64,000 nt of DNA, taken from the IMG/VR virus record IMGVR_UViG_3300046777_002415, positions 1 to 64,000 of that record, one strand, 5' to 3'. Position numbers and translations under genes: made by a program. The stretch is from a virus. Of this stretch, positions 24,203 through 34,300 are shown in pieces. A model generated the notes under the pieces. The model was not told where the DNA came from and searched no databases. It worked only from the letters and a program-made list of their open reading frames with translations. The first letter of the stretch is position 1. The number at the start of each line of letters is the position of its first letter.

Positions 24203-24699
24203 TGAGTTCCTTCATCGACATGATGGGCAGTGATGTTTGGTCCGACGCCGACATCACTCGCCGCACCGAAGCGATGGTTCGATCTGTCATGTCGTTGCAG
24301 GATGAGATGGTCCTGAATCGCAAGGTTCAGGGCGCGGCCTTGGGCGAATACACACTGACTGAGCAAGATCAGGCTGACATGGCGCGGCTGGCGCAAGCCG
24401 GGTTTGAGGCCCAGCAAATGGGTATCGCTGCGCGGGCGGATATGGCCCTGCTGCTGGAAGTATTCGATGTGGAAGCCGCTGAGGCGTGGCTGGCGCAATC
24501 GACTGTCGAGCCAGAACTGGATGAGGGCGGCAACGTCACCAACCAAGAGGCGGTTGACGCTGATGTTGAAGAACGCGCTGCCGCTCAGGCTGTGGTGGAT
24601 GCCGCTTCGCCTGAAGTCCTGGAGTGGGTGGAGAAACGTCGTCAACCCATTGTTGAAGAACCTGCTGTTGAACCTGAAACCCCGGAGATACCCGAATGA
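24202..24699 (+). CDS. Fibre-cassette protein, 165 aa; possible chaperone
   Basis: AGGAG 6 nt before the ATG at 24202, which overlaps the adhesin stop (TAATG). Helical, acidic, with a Pro/Glu-rich C-terminus. Small helical proteins directly after a fibre are often assembly chaperones, but no family motif is seen. Confidence 0.55.
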   Translation: MSSFIDMMGSDVWSDADITRRTEAMVRSVMSLQDEMVLNRKVQGAALGEYTLTEQDQADMARLAQAGFEAQQMGIAARADMALLLEVFDVEAAEAWLAQSTVEPELDEGGNVTNQEAVDADVEERAAAQAVVDAASPEVLEWVEKRRQPIVEEPAVEPETPEIPE

Positions 24700-25064
24700 A
24701 ATTCTTGCTGCTGTTGCTGCTGTCGCTCCCCGCGTGGGCCAATCAAGCCCCGGAAATCTCGCAGGTCATCGTCAACGAAAACACGATGGTCGTGCGCGGG
24801 GCCAACCTCTGGAAAGTCCAGAGAGCGACCTTAGGTGGAAAAATAGTCAATACGATGCTGGGCGGGGTTGATCTGGTTGTCTCTTGTCGCAAGCTGGATA
24901 AGGTTCCTTGCGCGAACGGTCGTTGGATACCAGGCGTCTACACATTGCGGTTGTTCAAGGCGGGAAAAGCCCTGGTGGCGTATCCCGTGACGATTACCGG
25001 TTTGGAAAAGCAGGACCGCCCGACCCCACCCGAAACCATCATGCCCCGTCCAGCTTGGCAGTAA
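24696..25064 (+). CDS. Secreted protein with IPT/TIG-like fold
   Basis: MKFLLLLLLSLPAWANQ is a cleavable signal peptide (AWA cut). The mature part of about 105 aa has the IPT/TIG pattern (VRGANLWKVQRATLGG) and two cysteines for a disulphide. Export to the periplasm or beyond is unexpected for a virion gene, so it may act on the lysogen surface, for instance in receptor masking. The stop is 3 nt before the next ATG. Confidence 0.6.
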   Translation: MKFLLLLLLSLPAWANQAPEISQVIVNENTMVVRGANLWKVQRATLGGKIVNTMLGGVDLVVSCRKLDKVPCANGRWIPGVYTLRLFKAGKALVAYPVTITGLEKQDRPTPPETIMPRPAWQ

Positions 25065-25067
25065 CCT

Positions 25068-25520
25068 ATGACCTCCCTCGCATTCCCTCAATTCCCCCAG
25101 CTCGACGAGACTTACACGCTCGGCGACCGCTCGTGGAAATGGAACGGGCTGGGTTGGGAGAAGCTGACCGAGGCGGTCTCTAAGCCTTACGGCATCGTGG
25201 CCTATTCCCCAGGAATACCAGAACCAAACGATGTACTGCTCCCGCACATAGCCGCATGGGCAGCCGAATTCCCACCAGACTTGGTGGGGAGCTACGCCAT
25301 CGCCGTGGTAGCCGCGACCTCACAGACTGATATCGCGATCAATGTCAGCGGCACCCAGGTCGGCACGATGCGGTTCGCCGCAGGATCTGCGGTTGGTACT
25401 TTCCTACCTGGGGCTGCATTCTCTTTGGCCCAAGGGGATGTGCTCACTGTAGTGGCACCTGCTCTCGCAGATGCCACGCTCAGTGATATTTCATTTACAT
25501 TAACGGGCAGTCGAGTATGA
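25068..25520 (+). CDS. Fibre-cassette structural protein with Trp-rich N-terminus
   Basis: 150 aa. The N-terminal 35 residues (FPQLDETYTLGDRSWKWNG) repeat the attachment-like motif of the collagen-like fibre at 26715. The remainder is a beta-rich domain (SYAIAVVAATSQTDIAINV) ending TFTLTGS-like. Likely anchored to the virion by the shared motif. The stop overlaps the next start. Confidence 0.6.
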   Translation: MTSLAFPQFPQLDETYTLGDRSWKWNGLGWEKLTEAVSKPYGIVAYSPGIPEPNDVLLPHIAAWAAEFPPDLVGSYAIAVVAATSQTDIAINVSGTQVGTMRFAAGSAVGTFLPGAAFSLAQGDVLTVVAPALADATLSDISFTLTGSRV

Positions 25521-26515
25521 GTTACGAGCTTTTCATTGATGGGTTTGATCACTATGCGACTGCGAACATTACAAAGAAGTGGCAGGAGACAACATCCACC
25601 ATTTACACGATAGCCCCGACATCTGGTCGGAGGGGCGGAGGGGCATTGAGCGTTGGCTCTTTCCCTAATACCAACGGCACCATCAAGTCAAAAACATTTA
25701 CAGCATCAAGTAAAGTTGTCGTCGGCTTCGCTTTGAAGATCACTACCGGGAGCCTTGGTGTTACGACCCGCTTTTATGCCGGCGGTGTACTGCAGTTCAG
25801 CATCGGCATGAACGGGTCTGGGCAGTTCTTCGCACAGCGCTCGGGGGTTGCGGTACACGCCACATCTATTAATTCATTTCCGATGGACTCTTACAATTAC
25901 GTGGAGATCGGTGTGCATCTGGCAGATGCAGGATCGTACGAGGTCCGCGTTAATGGTCAGTCGGCAGGATGGCTACCAGCTACAAGTTATGACACATTAG
26001 TCACTACCGGGGCTAGCATAAATCAAATCTGGTTTGAGCGCGTACCGACAGTAACTAGTGGGGCTTTCCTAGATGACTTATATATCGCGTATGGTAACGA
26101 ATTGAGGTGGCTAGGAGACTCCCGTGTTGATACCCTGGCGCTGACGGGAAACTCAACGCCGCAAGGCTGGATACCCAATACCGGCAATGCATGGGAGCAA
26201 CTCAATCAGGACGTAGGCTACATCTCTGCTAGTGCTGTGGGTGAGTCGTCGCTATTTGTGGTAGGCAACCTCACACATAACCCACAAATTATTCATGGTG
26301 TGCAACTAAACGGTCTTGCCAGCAAATCCGATACAGGGACACGAGCAGCAGCGCTGCTATTGAACTCCGGAGCGACGATCGAAGGCAGTTCTGTACCTTT
26401 GTCCGTAGACACGCTGTTAATCAGGGAGTCGTATATTCTGAATCCGGTAACTGCCTCAGCGTGGTCTAAATCAGATGTGGATGCCATGGAAGTTGGCGTG
26501 AAGGTAACTGCATGA
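25517..26515 (+). CDS. Concanavalin-like lectin structural protein
   Basis: 332 aa. MSYELFIDGFDHYATANITKKW and the jelly-roll pattern that follows (VVVGFALKITTG, YVEIGVHLADAGSYEVRVNG, FLDDLYIAYG) match the LamG/concanavalin-type virion proteins that cover phage heads or tails. I recall 'DGFDHY' starts in many such proteins. Overlaps the next small gene by ATGA. Confidence 0.7.
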   Translation: MSYELFIDGFDHYATANITKKWQETTSTIYTIAPTSGRRGGGALSVGSFPNTNGTIKSKTFTASSKVVVGFALKITTGSLGVTTRFYAGGVLQFSIGMNGSGQFFAQRSGVAVHATSINSFPMDSYNYVEIGVHLADAGSYEVRVNGQSAGWLPATSYDTLVTTGASINQIWFERVPTVTSGAFLDDLYIAYGNELRWLGDSRVDTLALTGNSTPQGWIPNTGNAWEQLNQDVGYISASAVGESSLFVVGNLTHNPQIIHGVQLNGLASKSDTGTRAAALLLNSGATIEGSSVPLSVDTLLIRESYILNPVTASAWSKSDVDAMEVGVKVTA

Positions 26516-26712
26516 CGACGGAAGCACGACTTCATAGATTAACAGCCGAAACCTTATCGACAGCGGATGCATCCGTTAGGCTGCAGCGTCTAGTGAGCGA
26601 AGTATTATCGCCCAATGCGCTAACCGCGGACCTGTCTAGGTTGTCAGTAGAGGTGCTCGGCTCCTGTACCGTAGTGGTCAAAAAGCGTCCCATCACTTTC
26701 CTGATCCTTTGA
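26512..26712 (+). CDS. 66-aa companion of the lectin gene
   Basis: Three imperfect copies of RLxRLxxExL ([30 protein letters not shown]) fill the protein, forming amphipathic helices. Small repeat proteins of this kind commonly follow 'DGFDHY' lectin proteins. Overlapping start. Likely a linker between virion and lectin. Confidence 0.6.
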   Translation: MTTEARLHRLTAETLSTADASVRLQRLVSEVLSPNALTADLSRLSVEVLGSCTVVVKKRPITFLIL

Positions 26713-26714
26713 CC

Positions 26715-27242
26715 ATGCCAGACTTCCCCGAAAACCCCGTCCTCAACCAGACCTACTTCAACGGCAACCGCTGGTACCGCTGGGACGGTTCCGCGTGGAA
26801 CCTGCAGTGGAAGATCCCAACGGCCAGCACGACTGAACTTGGCGGCATCATCGTCGGCGACAATCTGGAGGTCGATGAGAACGGCGTTCTCAGTGCCCCT
26901 CCCGGCGTCGAAGGCCCTCAAGGTATCGTCGGCCCCGCCGGCCCCGCCGGCCCCATAGGGCCACAAGGTCTCCAAGGGGTGCAGGGCCTGACTGGCCCCG
27001 CGGGCCCTGCGGGCCCGCCCGGGCCGGCCGGCCCGCAGGGCGAGCAGGGTCTCCAAGGCATCATGGGCCCGGCTGGCCCCATCGGGCCCCGCGGCCCGGG
27101 CATTCGCTGCTTCGTCGGCGGGATGCCTCCGGACATCACGGAAGAGAACATCCAGGAGGGTGAGTTCTGGATCAATGACGAGACCGGGGTGACCTACCAG
27201 TGGCACGTCTCAGCCTTCTCGTCGCAGTGGGTCGAGTTCTGA
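26715..27242 (+). CDS. Collagen-like fibre protein
   Basis: About 175 aa. Trp-rich N-terminal attachment motif ([17 protein letters not shown]), a short domain, then about 20 G-x-y triplets ([16 protein letters not shown]...) and a C-terminal head ([20 protein letters not shown]). Collagen-like repeats make trimeric shafts in phage fibres. The repeat DNA is very GC-rich and self-complementary. ATG 26715 is used; TTG 26709 is also possible. Confidence 0.75.
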   Translation: MPDFPENPVLNQTYFNGNRWYRWDGSAWNLQWKIPTASTTELGGIIVGDNLEVDENGVLSAPPGVEGPQGIVGPAGPAGPIGPQGLQGVQGLTGPAGPAGPPGPAGPQGEQGLQGIMGPAGPIGPRGPGIRCFVGGMPPDITEENIQEGEFWINDETGVTYQWHVSAFSSQWVEF

Positions 27243-27279
27243 TGTAGACTGTCGCAATACCGCTACACGGACGTAAGCG

Positions 27280-27714
27280 ATGGACATCCTCTATACCGAC
27301 ACGGACCAGATCCGCAGTTGCCTCCTCCTCGCCGAGGAAGACCTGCCCGACACCCTCTTCAATCAGGACCTGTACGAGCGCGAGCTGACGCTCCATCTTG
27401 GCGTATGGCTGCCCGACCACGCCACTCTGGTCTCAGGCACCAACCAGAACATCTCCTTTGCTCTGCAGAATTACTGCGCCTACTGGGCAGCCTACAAAGT
27501 CGCCAGTACTCTGGCCATCAGCGTCCCGCAGCAGGTCAGTGATGGCAAGAACATGCTGCAGCGCAGTCCCGACTTTGTCGCACTGATGACGGCGATGATG
27601 GCCGGCATGGGTGACGCCCGGGCGACGATCACCGCGGAACTGGGCGGAGCCACCACCTCGACGGTCACCCAGTTCTCGGTCGCGGGCCTGGCGGTGGATC
27701 CGGTCACCGGCTGA
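27280..27714 (+). CDS. Head-tail joining protein candidate
   Basis: 144 aa. MDILYTDTDQIRSCLLLAEE start, then helices with LQNYCAYWAAYKVASTLA, as in connector proteins encoded downstream of capsid genes. First gene of the connector group, overlapping the next by TGATG. Synteny-based. Confidence 0.55.
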   Translation: MDILYTDTDQIRSCLLLAEEDLPDTLFNQDLYERELTLHLGVWLPDHATLVSGTNQNISFALQNYCAYWAAYKVASTLAISVPQQVSDGKNMLQRSPDFVALMTAMMAGMGDARATITAELGGATTSTVTQFSVAGLAVDPVTG

Positions 27715-28304
27715 TGGGCCTCAAGACCGCCGCCAATTATTTCGTGCGGACACCCATCTACGGGTGGAACGGCACGACCTTCGTGCCGACCGGCGCCAAG
27801 GGCGCACTGGATCCTTACGACCGGTTTGTCTCTGAACGTGAGTTCGGCCTCAAGCGGCGGATGCTGCTGGTCAACCCGGACAGTCCGATACCGGCCCAGT
27901 ACTCCACGATTCGCATCGGCGCTGCCGGCCCGATCTATCTATTGGGCTGGATGAACCAGGACATCTACGCCGACCACCCCTACAGCCTCGTTTACCTGAT
28001 GTGCGTGGCCACCGAGGTCTGTCAGGTCGTCAGCCTAACCAAAACAGCCAAGGCCTCCGGCATGGCCTTCAGCACGACTGACACGCCGGTCGGTAACTAT
28101 CACTGCGTCACCGAGCGCGTCACGTTCTCCAACTCGCCTGAGTTCACGCAGATGCGTGTCACTGACGCCACGGTCACCTTGCCGATCGACTGCCCGGTCC
28201 ACGCGGATCACGAGATCATTGTCGGCGGGCACCGGTACGCCGTCCAGGAAGAATACAAAACCGCCGGCTTCCGGCAGGTCAGGTGTCAGGTGAAAAATGC
28301 CTAG
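27714..28304 (+). CDS. Head closure/stopper protein candidate
   Basis: 196 aa, beta-rich (ITFSNSPEF-like strands, HEIIVGGHRYAVQEEYKTAG). In this order (connector, stopper, terminator, tube) it would be the stopper that caps the filled head. Homology not visible by eye. Confidence 0.5.
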   Translation: MGLKTAANYFVRTPIYGWNGTTFVPTGAKGALDPYDRFVSEREFGLKRRMLLVNPDSPIPAQYSTIRIGAAGPIYLLGWMNQDIYADHPYSLVYLMCVATEVCQVVSLTKTAKASGMAFSTTDTPVGNYHCVTERVTFSNSPEFTQMRVTDATVTLPIDCPVHADHEIIVGGHRYAVQEEYKTAGFRQVRCQVKNA

Positions 28305-28743
28305 CAAATTCCCTCTCTGCGTGAAGTCGACGCTCGACTACACCGCTATGCAGATTGCTCAGACCCTGAGTCTGCCGGTTGTCGACATGGATTCGGCCGG
28401 CCTCTTCGCTGAGCTGCTCGATTCCGACGCCACCGCAATCGTCTGGGCCATCGGCAGCCTGTCCGAGGCTCCGACCGACCCGCTCTGGTTCGTCGACTTC
28501 GACATCGGCGCCAAGACATCCTTGGACCCCGCCCAGTACAAATCACTGGACGTTGTCGGCACCCTGACCGCGACCTTCAAGGTCGGCAAGGAGATCACCG
28601 TCAAGGACTACTCTGGGAACACCGCAGGGCCAGCGGTGGGGTCGCTGTTTATCACCAACGTGATCGCTTCCCCGTCGCAGCCGGATCGGCTGTCTGGAGT
28701 GCGGCTGATCAACGTGCAGGCGCGGGCGATGAGGACGGGCTGA
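28297..28743 (+). CDS. Tail terminator/completion protein candidate
   Basis: 148 aa, mixed alpha/beta (VVGTLTATFKVGKEITVKDY). Lies before the tube gene where tail terminator proteins sit. Overlaps both neighbours. Synteny-based. Confidence 0.45.
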   Translation: MPSKFPLCVKSTLDYTAMQIAQTLSLPVVDMDSAGLFAELLDSDATAIVWAIGSLSEAPTDPLWFVDFDIGAKTSLDPAQYKSLDVVGTLTATFKVGKEITVKDYSGNTAGPAVGSLFITNVIASPSQPDRLSGVRLINVQARAMRTG

Positions 28744-29762
28744 TGGCTTCTCCCCGTCGCCTCAAGATCAAGTCAGCTACTGTCAAAAAGCTAACCAATG
28801 ATCTGGGCAACGCCGTCGCTAGGCGAGTCCGTCTGGACATCGCGGACCTCAACCCGCGCAGCCCGCTCAATAGCCGAATCGAGCAGGTCGTTGCGAGAAG
28901 GCAGGAGAACGTGGCGAAGGTGATGGCAGGGTATTACTCGTCCATGGTCCGAGAAGTGGCGAACATACTCCGGGACCCTCCTGTAAAAGCGTACGTGTAT
29001 CCCAGCGAATTCGGCACGATGGGGTTCCCGGCAGCTGATAAGGTCAACTTCAGCAAGTCGGTATCTCTTTCAGTGGGGAAAGGCGTAACAGGTGCGCCAA
29101 CTTCAGAGACTGTGAAGATCGAGCCAGGTGTCTCAACTCGAAAGGCATGGAGACCACTTTCCATAGGATATGCGGCATCTCTCAAAGGAACCCGATGGGA
29201 AGGTATGCCGCGCTCAATCAACTTCTGGCGGAAGACCAGCAAGCTGAATGCATTGATGGCTGCCTGGTACGCGCAGAACTACAAGACGGTTTTCCACGCC
29301 AAGAACTACAAGGTTGGGAAAATCACGAGAACCAAAAGACTTGGCAAGAACGTACCTTACGCACCGGGCAAGGTCATCAGCGGCTATACCGCCCTACCTC
29401 GCGAAGGCGTCATGGTCTCATCTAACACCAAGCAACTGGTTGCGACATACACGTTCGCTGTTCAGCCCCCGCGGTTAGGACACCCTGCGTTGGATCAGGT
29501 TCTGAGAAGATCCTATATCTCCGGCAAGCCGCAGAAGTACTGGCCGACTAGACCCAAGGACATATCAGTCTCCTACAAGGCCGGGAAACTGGCAGGCAGG
29601 ACCATCGAGCAGACAAGGCAGGTATCCCGGCTGGCGGAAGACCCTCGTGACTTCTACAGGCTGCTGCTGCCAGAGCATTCCCGCCCCATGCTCGCCCGCT
29701 TCGCCGCCGCCGTTGGCCGCAAAGAGATGGCAGCATTGCGCAAACTCTTGCAACGCAAATGA
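28743..29762 (+). CDS. Basic structural-region protein, 339 aa
   Basis: Very basic (SPRRLKIKSATVKKL start; RKLLQRK end). No clear family. Position between tail completion and tube genes suggests a virion or assembly role. Composition slightly AT-richer around 28950-29500 than the neighbours. Confidence 0.55.
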   Translation: MASPRRLKIKSATVKKLTNDLGNAVARRVRLDIADLNPRSPLNSRIEQVVARRQENVAKVMAGYYSSMVREVANILRDPPVKAYVYPSEFGTMGFPAADKVNFSKSVSLSVGKGVTGAPTSETVKIEPGVSTRKAWRPLSIGYAASLKGTRWEGMPRSINFWRKTSKLNALMAAWYAQNYKTVFHAKNYKVGKITRTKRLGKNVPYAPGKVISGYTALPREGVMVSSNTKQLVATYTFAVQPPRLGHPALDQVLRRSYISGKPQKYWPTRPKDISVSYKAGKLAGRTIEQTRQVSRLAEDPRDFYRLLLPEHSRPMLARFAAAVGRKEMAALRKLLQRK

Positions 29763-29820
29763 GACAGTTGTAACATCAGAACTGGAAATTTCCTTCAACC
29801 ACCATGGATAGGTACTAACT

Positions 29821-30675
29821 ATGGCATCACTAGGCGCCGCAAAAACCGGCAAGTTCGCGATCGGCACTGCAGAATTGCGTGTCGGACCCCTCACCCTGGC
29901 TGGCAAGCTGAACCGTAAGCACGGTGTCGGTCTTATCGATTCCGCCACCCTCAACGTCGAGCAGACATCTGTCGACCTGAAGGGCGGCTTCCCCCAGGTC
30001 ATCATGGACACCCAGGTCACCGACCAGTCTGCCCAGATCACTGCAACCCTCCGCGAGTTCTCTCGCCGGAACTTGGGTATCTTATTGGGTCAAGGTCTCG
30101 TCTACGACGATTCCAACGATACCAATGATGCCGTCACGGCCACTACCGCTTCATATACCGCAGGCGGAGCCAGCCTGGCTGTACCCGCAGGTGCCATCGG
30201 TGCTGGGGACACCCAGTTTGCAGGTGCTCCCTGGATTTCAGTGTGGAATCCGGCTGACGCAGCCGAGTCCGTCATCTCCAAAGTCTCCTCCTGCGCTGGA
30301 ACCACTCTGACTCTCGACTCGGAATTTCTCATTCCCGTTGACATGCCGTCAGGGGCTAAGGTCAGCAAGCTGGTACCTATCTCCGTCGGTAACGTCAGCC
30401 AGGTGCAGTATTTCTCCGCTCAGCTGATTACCATCGACCGCCAATCCGGACGTCCGAAGATTTCGAACTTCTGGAAGTTGGCTATCGGTTCCGGCATGTC
30501 TCTGGCCAACAATGCCACTGACTTCGCCTCGACCGAAATGGTGTTGAAGGTCTTGCAGCCGTCGCTGGCGGACTACGAAAAGGTAGGGTCCCCGCTGTAC
30601 CACCTGCGCAACATCATCGGCGCCTACCCGATGGGCATGATGGGCGAAGTCTCCGACGAGTCCATCGCCGCGTAA
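29821..30675 (+). CDS. Major tail (tube) protein
   Basis: 284 aa, beta-rich with Gly/Ala/Thr-rich loops; followed by a strong terminator, as for highly expressed tube genes. Segments such as SVDLKGGFPQVIMDTQVTDQ and FSAQLITIDRQSG fit a tube beta-barrel with an extra domain. It polymerises around the tape measure. Confidence 0.7.
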   Translation: MASLGAAKTGKFAIGTAELRVGPLTLAGKLNRKHGVGLIDSATLNVEQTSVDLKGGFPQVIMDTQVTDQSAQITATLREFSRRNLGILLGQGLVYDDSNDTNDAVTATTASYTAGGASLAVPAGAIGAGDTQFAGAPWISVWNPADAAESVISKVSSCAGTTLTLDSEFLIPVDMPSGAKVSKLVPISVGNVSQVQYFSAQLITIDRQSGRPKISNFWKLAIGSGMSLANNATDFASTEMVLKVLQPSLADYEKVGSPLYHLRNIIGAYPMGMMGEVSDESIAA

Positions 30676-30696
30676 ACCAGTACATCTGGTCCTCCC

Positions 30697-30727
30697 AAAA
30701 GGCCCGCCTCGTGCGGGCCTTTTTATT
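30697..30727 (+). terminator. Strong terminator after the tail tube gene
   Basis: Perfect 11-bp stem (30697-30707/30713-30723) with a 5-nt CTCGT loop, running into a T-rich tract. Probably lowers expression of the tape measure relative to the tube. Confidence 0.9.
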
Positions 30728-30740
30728 ACTGGAGCATGGA

Positions 30741-31304
30741 ATGCTCGAAAAATTCATCGAACTCCCCGCTGACCTCCCGGCCCTCCCGCTGTCCTTCGGC
30801 CTTGAGGCTCTGATCGCCGAGAGGATCGGCCAAGACGGCCATATCTCGGCCCAGACCATTGCCGAATGTGCCCTTCGACTTTGGCCGGAAAAGGTGGTAC
30901 AACAGCATCTCGAAGACCTGTCTGCCCGATTCATCCAGCGCGTCGAGCGCATGGCGAAATCCCGGGAAGAGCCCGACAAGGGTAAAGGGTCCGAGAACCC
31001 CAAACGGAACTTGGGCGCCAACCTTCAAGAATGGACGCAATCTCTCGATCATACGGGCCTCTGCCTGTATCTGGCCGATTACGACCCCGAGCGGGCACAC
31101 CGCTTGTACTGGCGGGTCGAAGCGGATCTCCTCGAGCTGACGCTCCACGCGAAGCTGCGATTCGAGTCCACCAAACATCTCAATGCCCATGAGGCCGCGC
31201 TCTACGGTTTCGGGGGCAGCTATGCCGACGACGGCGAAGAAGGAACTTCTGTATCCGGGGAACTGGATGCGGGCGCTTTGAAAGATTTCGGTATCAACTT
31301 CTGA
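30741..31304 (+). CDS. Tail assembly chaperone candidate
   Basis: 187 aa, start at ATG 30741 with GGAG 6 nt upstream. Lies between tube and tape measure, the site of G/GT-type chaperones. Acidic, with a helical core (EALIAERIGQDGHISAQTI). Only 12 nt separate it from the tape measure, so there is no room for the usual frameshifted extension. Confidence 0.6.
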   Translation: MLEKFIELPADLPALPLSFGLEALIAERIGQDGHISAQTIAECALRLWPEKVVQQHLEDLSARFIQRVERMAKSREEPDKGKGSENPKRNLGANLQEWTQSLDHTGLCLYLADYDPERAHRLYWRVEADLLELTLHAKLRFESTKHLNAHEAALYGFGGSYADDGEEGTSVSGELDAGALKDFGINF

Positions 31305-31316
31305 CGGAGGCCAAGG

Positions 31317-34300
31317 ATGGCTACTTCTCTACCCAATGAACAGATTGAGATTGGTATTGACCTGCTGCTTGGTAAGGTCAACGACAAGCAACTCGCCAAA
31401 GGCCTCAGTGATCTTGCCAACCGGGTCAGCGAAATTGCGGCCAAGACGTCGTATGACCCTACCGTCAAGGTCGACATAAAACTGGGGGACGAGAAGAAGA
31501 TCAACCAGAGTGTCGCCAAGGCGACTAAGACGATCAATGACGCCCTCAAGGACCTAGCCCCAGATAGCGAGGACGCCGGAAAGACGGTTGATGCTTACCG
31601 AGAATACTTTCACAAGTTAGAGCGAGCCCTCTCGGTCAACACGGCGGAGTACAGCAAGACCGTCCAGGCTAATTACGAGGCGCTAGCGTCAGGTAATGAC
31701 CGAGTGCTGCGTAAACTTGGTGATAAGGAATTGGCCGCCGCTGTTCGCTACGGTAACGCCTCGAATCTTCGTAATAAGTTGCTCAAGCAGGCACTGGATT
31801 CCTCCGCGTCAATCTTCAACCGGGTAGGCAAGGAAGGTATCCCAGTAAAGCCGGTAGCTGTCGATGCTCTCGATACCGAGCTCAAGAAGCAAGCCGACAA
31901 GTACAGGAACTTCAACAGGTTCATCAAGGACTCGAATGTAGAGGCTCGTGTTCAAGCTGTTGAAAATCGCAGGTACCGCCAAGACCTAATCAAGAAAACC
32001 CAGAAACGCAATATCGAGAGGCTGGGGGAGGACTTCAACTTCTCAGGTGTCCAGCGAGCATACCGTAAAGAGATCGGTGACCTGCTCCGAGATCAGGAAT
32101 CTGCTCCCCTGAAGGGAAAAAGAGGGCTACTGAGCAAGGACCAGATCGGCAAGCAGGTTCAGACCCTGGAAGGCGAGCTTAAAGCTGTCCAGGGGCGATA
32201 CAAAATCCTGTTCGGCAGCACCCTTCAGGATAGTGCCAGAGCCGCCGAGGCTGGGTCTACTCAGGCTGAAATCAGATACAACAAGGCGAAGGAGCAGATC
32301 GGCAAGGCAGGGCTGCAGACTACGGAGAGGAAAGTCGCTGAAACCCTTGCCCAGAAGGAGCTGACCACGGCCCTGAACGGGGCGTATCAAGTTCTGAAGA
32401 AGCTGGCCCCACTTGGCGAAAAGGAAAGCAAGGACGCACAGGATCGGGTCGAACGTCTACTGAGTGAGAAAGAGGCCCTTGGCAAGCTGGTCTCTGCTCG
32501 CAGGGATGATGCCCGGCTTCGCAACCAACGAAACACCCTCGAGGTCAACGCCGCCAAGTCGGATGAGCGTGAGCAAAAGCGTGTCCGTAACCAACGAAAC
32601 ACCCTCGAGGTCAACGCCGCCAAGTCGGATGAGCGTGAGCAAAAGCGTGTCCGTAACCAACGAAACACCCTCGAGGTACAGGCTGCCAAACGGGAAGAAC
32701 AAGAGAAGATTCGGACCAGAAGGGGCACCAATCAGCTCGAGGTACAGGCTGCCAAACGGGAAGAACAAAGTAGGCAAAGAGGCCTCAACCAGCGGAACGC
32801 GATTGACGTCCGCATGGACAAGGCCGGCTTCTCCCCCGACAACATCGCCAGCCTCAGAGAGCGGGTAGGCGCCCTTGGGTACCGCAAAGGCACCATCTCC
32901 GAGACCTTGAAGGGCATGGTCGCCTCCAACGCTCTCGGCGTTGATGGTGCCGTCGCGGACCTGCAGATACTAAAGACGAAGCTCCTCGACGTGTCCCGGG
33001 CTGCCAAGGATTCTGGCATCCCGAAACTCGAATCTGAGTTCAAGGGGCTGGCCAATGCCGTTGGCAAGGCTGTCGGGCAGGTCAACAAATTCGACAAGCG
33101 CCCGCCGGCCGAAGACTTCGACGCCCAAGTACGCGCCTACCGGACGCGCCAGGCCCGCATCGAGGCCCTCGGCACCGCCAGGGACGCCCTGTTCACCCAG
33201 GTGTCTTCCCTCCGGTCCATGATGAGTAACGCCCAGACCGAGGGCGACATCAAGACGCTGCGGATCCTGCTGGCGGAAGCGCTTACCGATGTTCGCCGCC
33301 TGGGAACAGAGTCCAAAAAGCTGGGCTTCGAAGAAGGCATTGATTCAGCCCGTCGCCTGAAGAAGGAGATCTCCGAGGTTGGGGATGCCTCCAAAACCAC
33401 GCTCAAGGAGATCAAAGGCCCAACTGCTGCTGAACTCCGCCGCGCTGAGAAGGAGCGCATACGCGCAGCCCTGATCGCTCAAGGCGAAGAGGCCTTTGCG
33501 GCCGTCGGTGGCATACGCAACTATGCCAAAATCGGCGAAGGGGATTACCACGCGGCCCAAGCGTACGCTGCCTATACCCGTGACACGATCGACAAGAGAA
33601 GGCCAGATATTGTCAACGATCCTAACCTCACGGAGGTTCAGCGATCGAAGGCGCTCAAGGACCTGAGCAAGGAGTTCAACACCGCCAGCAAGGCTGCCAA
33701 CTATCTGCAGGCTGAGATCAACGGCAACGTCGGCGCCCTCCGTCAAATTCAGCTCGCCGCCCGCAATTTCGCCCGTTACTTCATCGTCTACGGTGGGCTG
33801 TATCAGGTCGTCGGTTACTTTCAGCAGCTCGCCCGCACCCTAGTCGACTTCCAGGACTCCCTGAAATCCACGCAGGTTATCGCCCAGGCCACCGGCCGGG
33901 ATATGGCCGGTATTGGGGAGGCGATTCGCAGTGTGGCCTCGGAGTCTGGTGACTCCCTGCGAAATGTGGCAGCCGCGGCTGAAACGCTCGCGCAGGCCGG
34001 CACCTCAGTCAAGGATATTCCTGCCGCCCTCAAGGCCGTCTCCGACTTTGCATTGGCGACCGGCAGCAGCATGCAGGTGGCTGCTGACATTATCACCTCG
34101 GCCAAGGAGATATTCGGAGAGGATCTGACCTTCGCCGGGGCGGCTGACCAGCTGACCCGCGCAGTCAATATCTCCAAGCTGCGGGCTGAGGATCTCAGAA
34201 CCATCTTCAACCTTGGCGCCCAGACGGCCCAGTCCTCTGGTCTGTCCTCGGCTCAGTTCCTCGGTGCGTCCGCGACCTTGTCGAATCTGGGTATCAAGAG

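Noticed and set aside
26930-27110. GC-rich self-complementary tract as a regulatory structure
   Set aside because: Explained by Gly-Pro codons of the collagen-like repeat.
30741-31316. Programmed frameshift in a G/GT-type tail chaperone
   Set aside because: Only 12 nt separate its stop from the tape measure start, and no second overlapping frame or slippery site was found.
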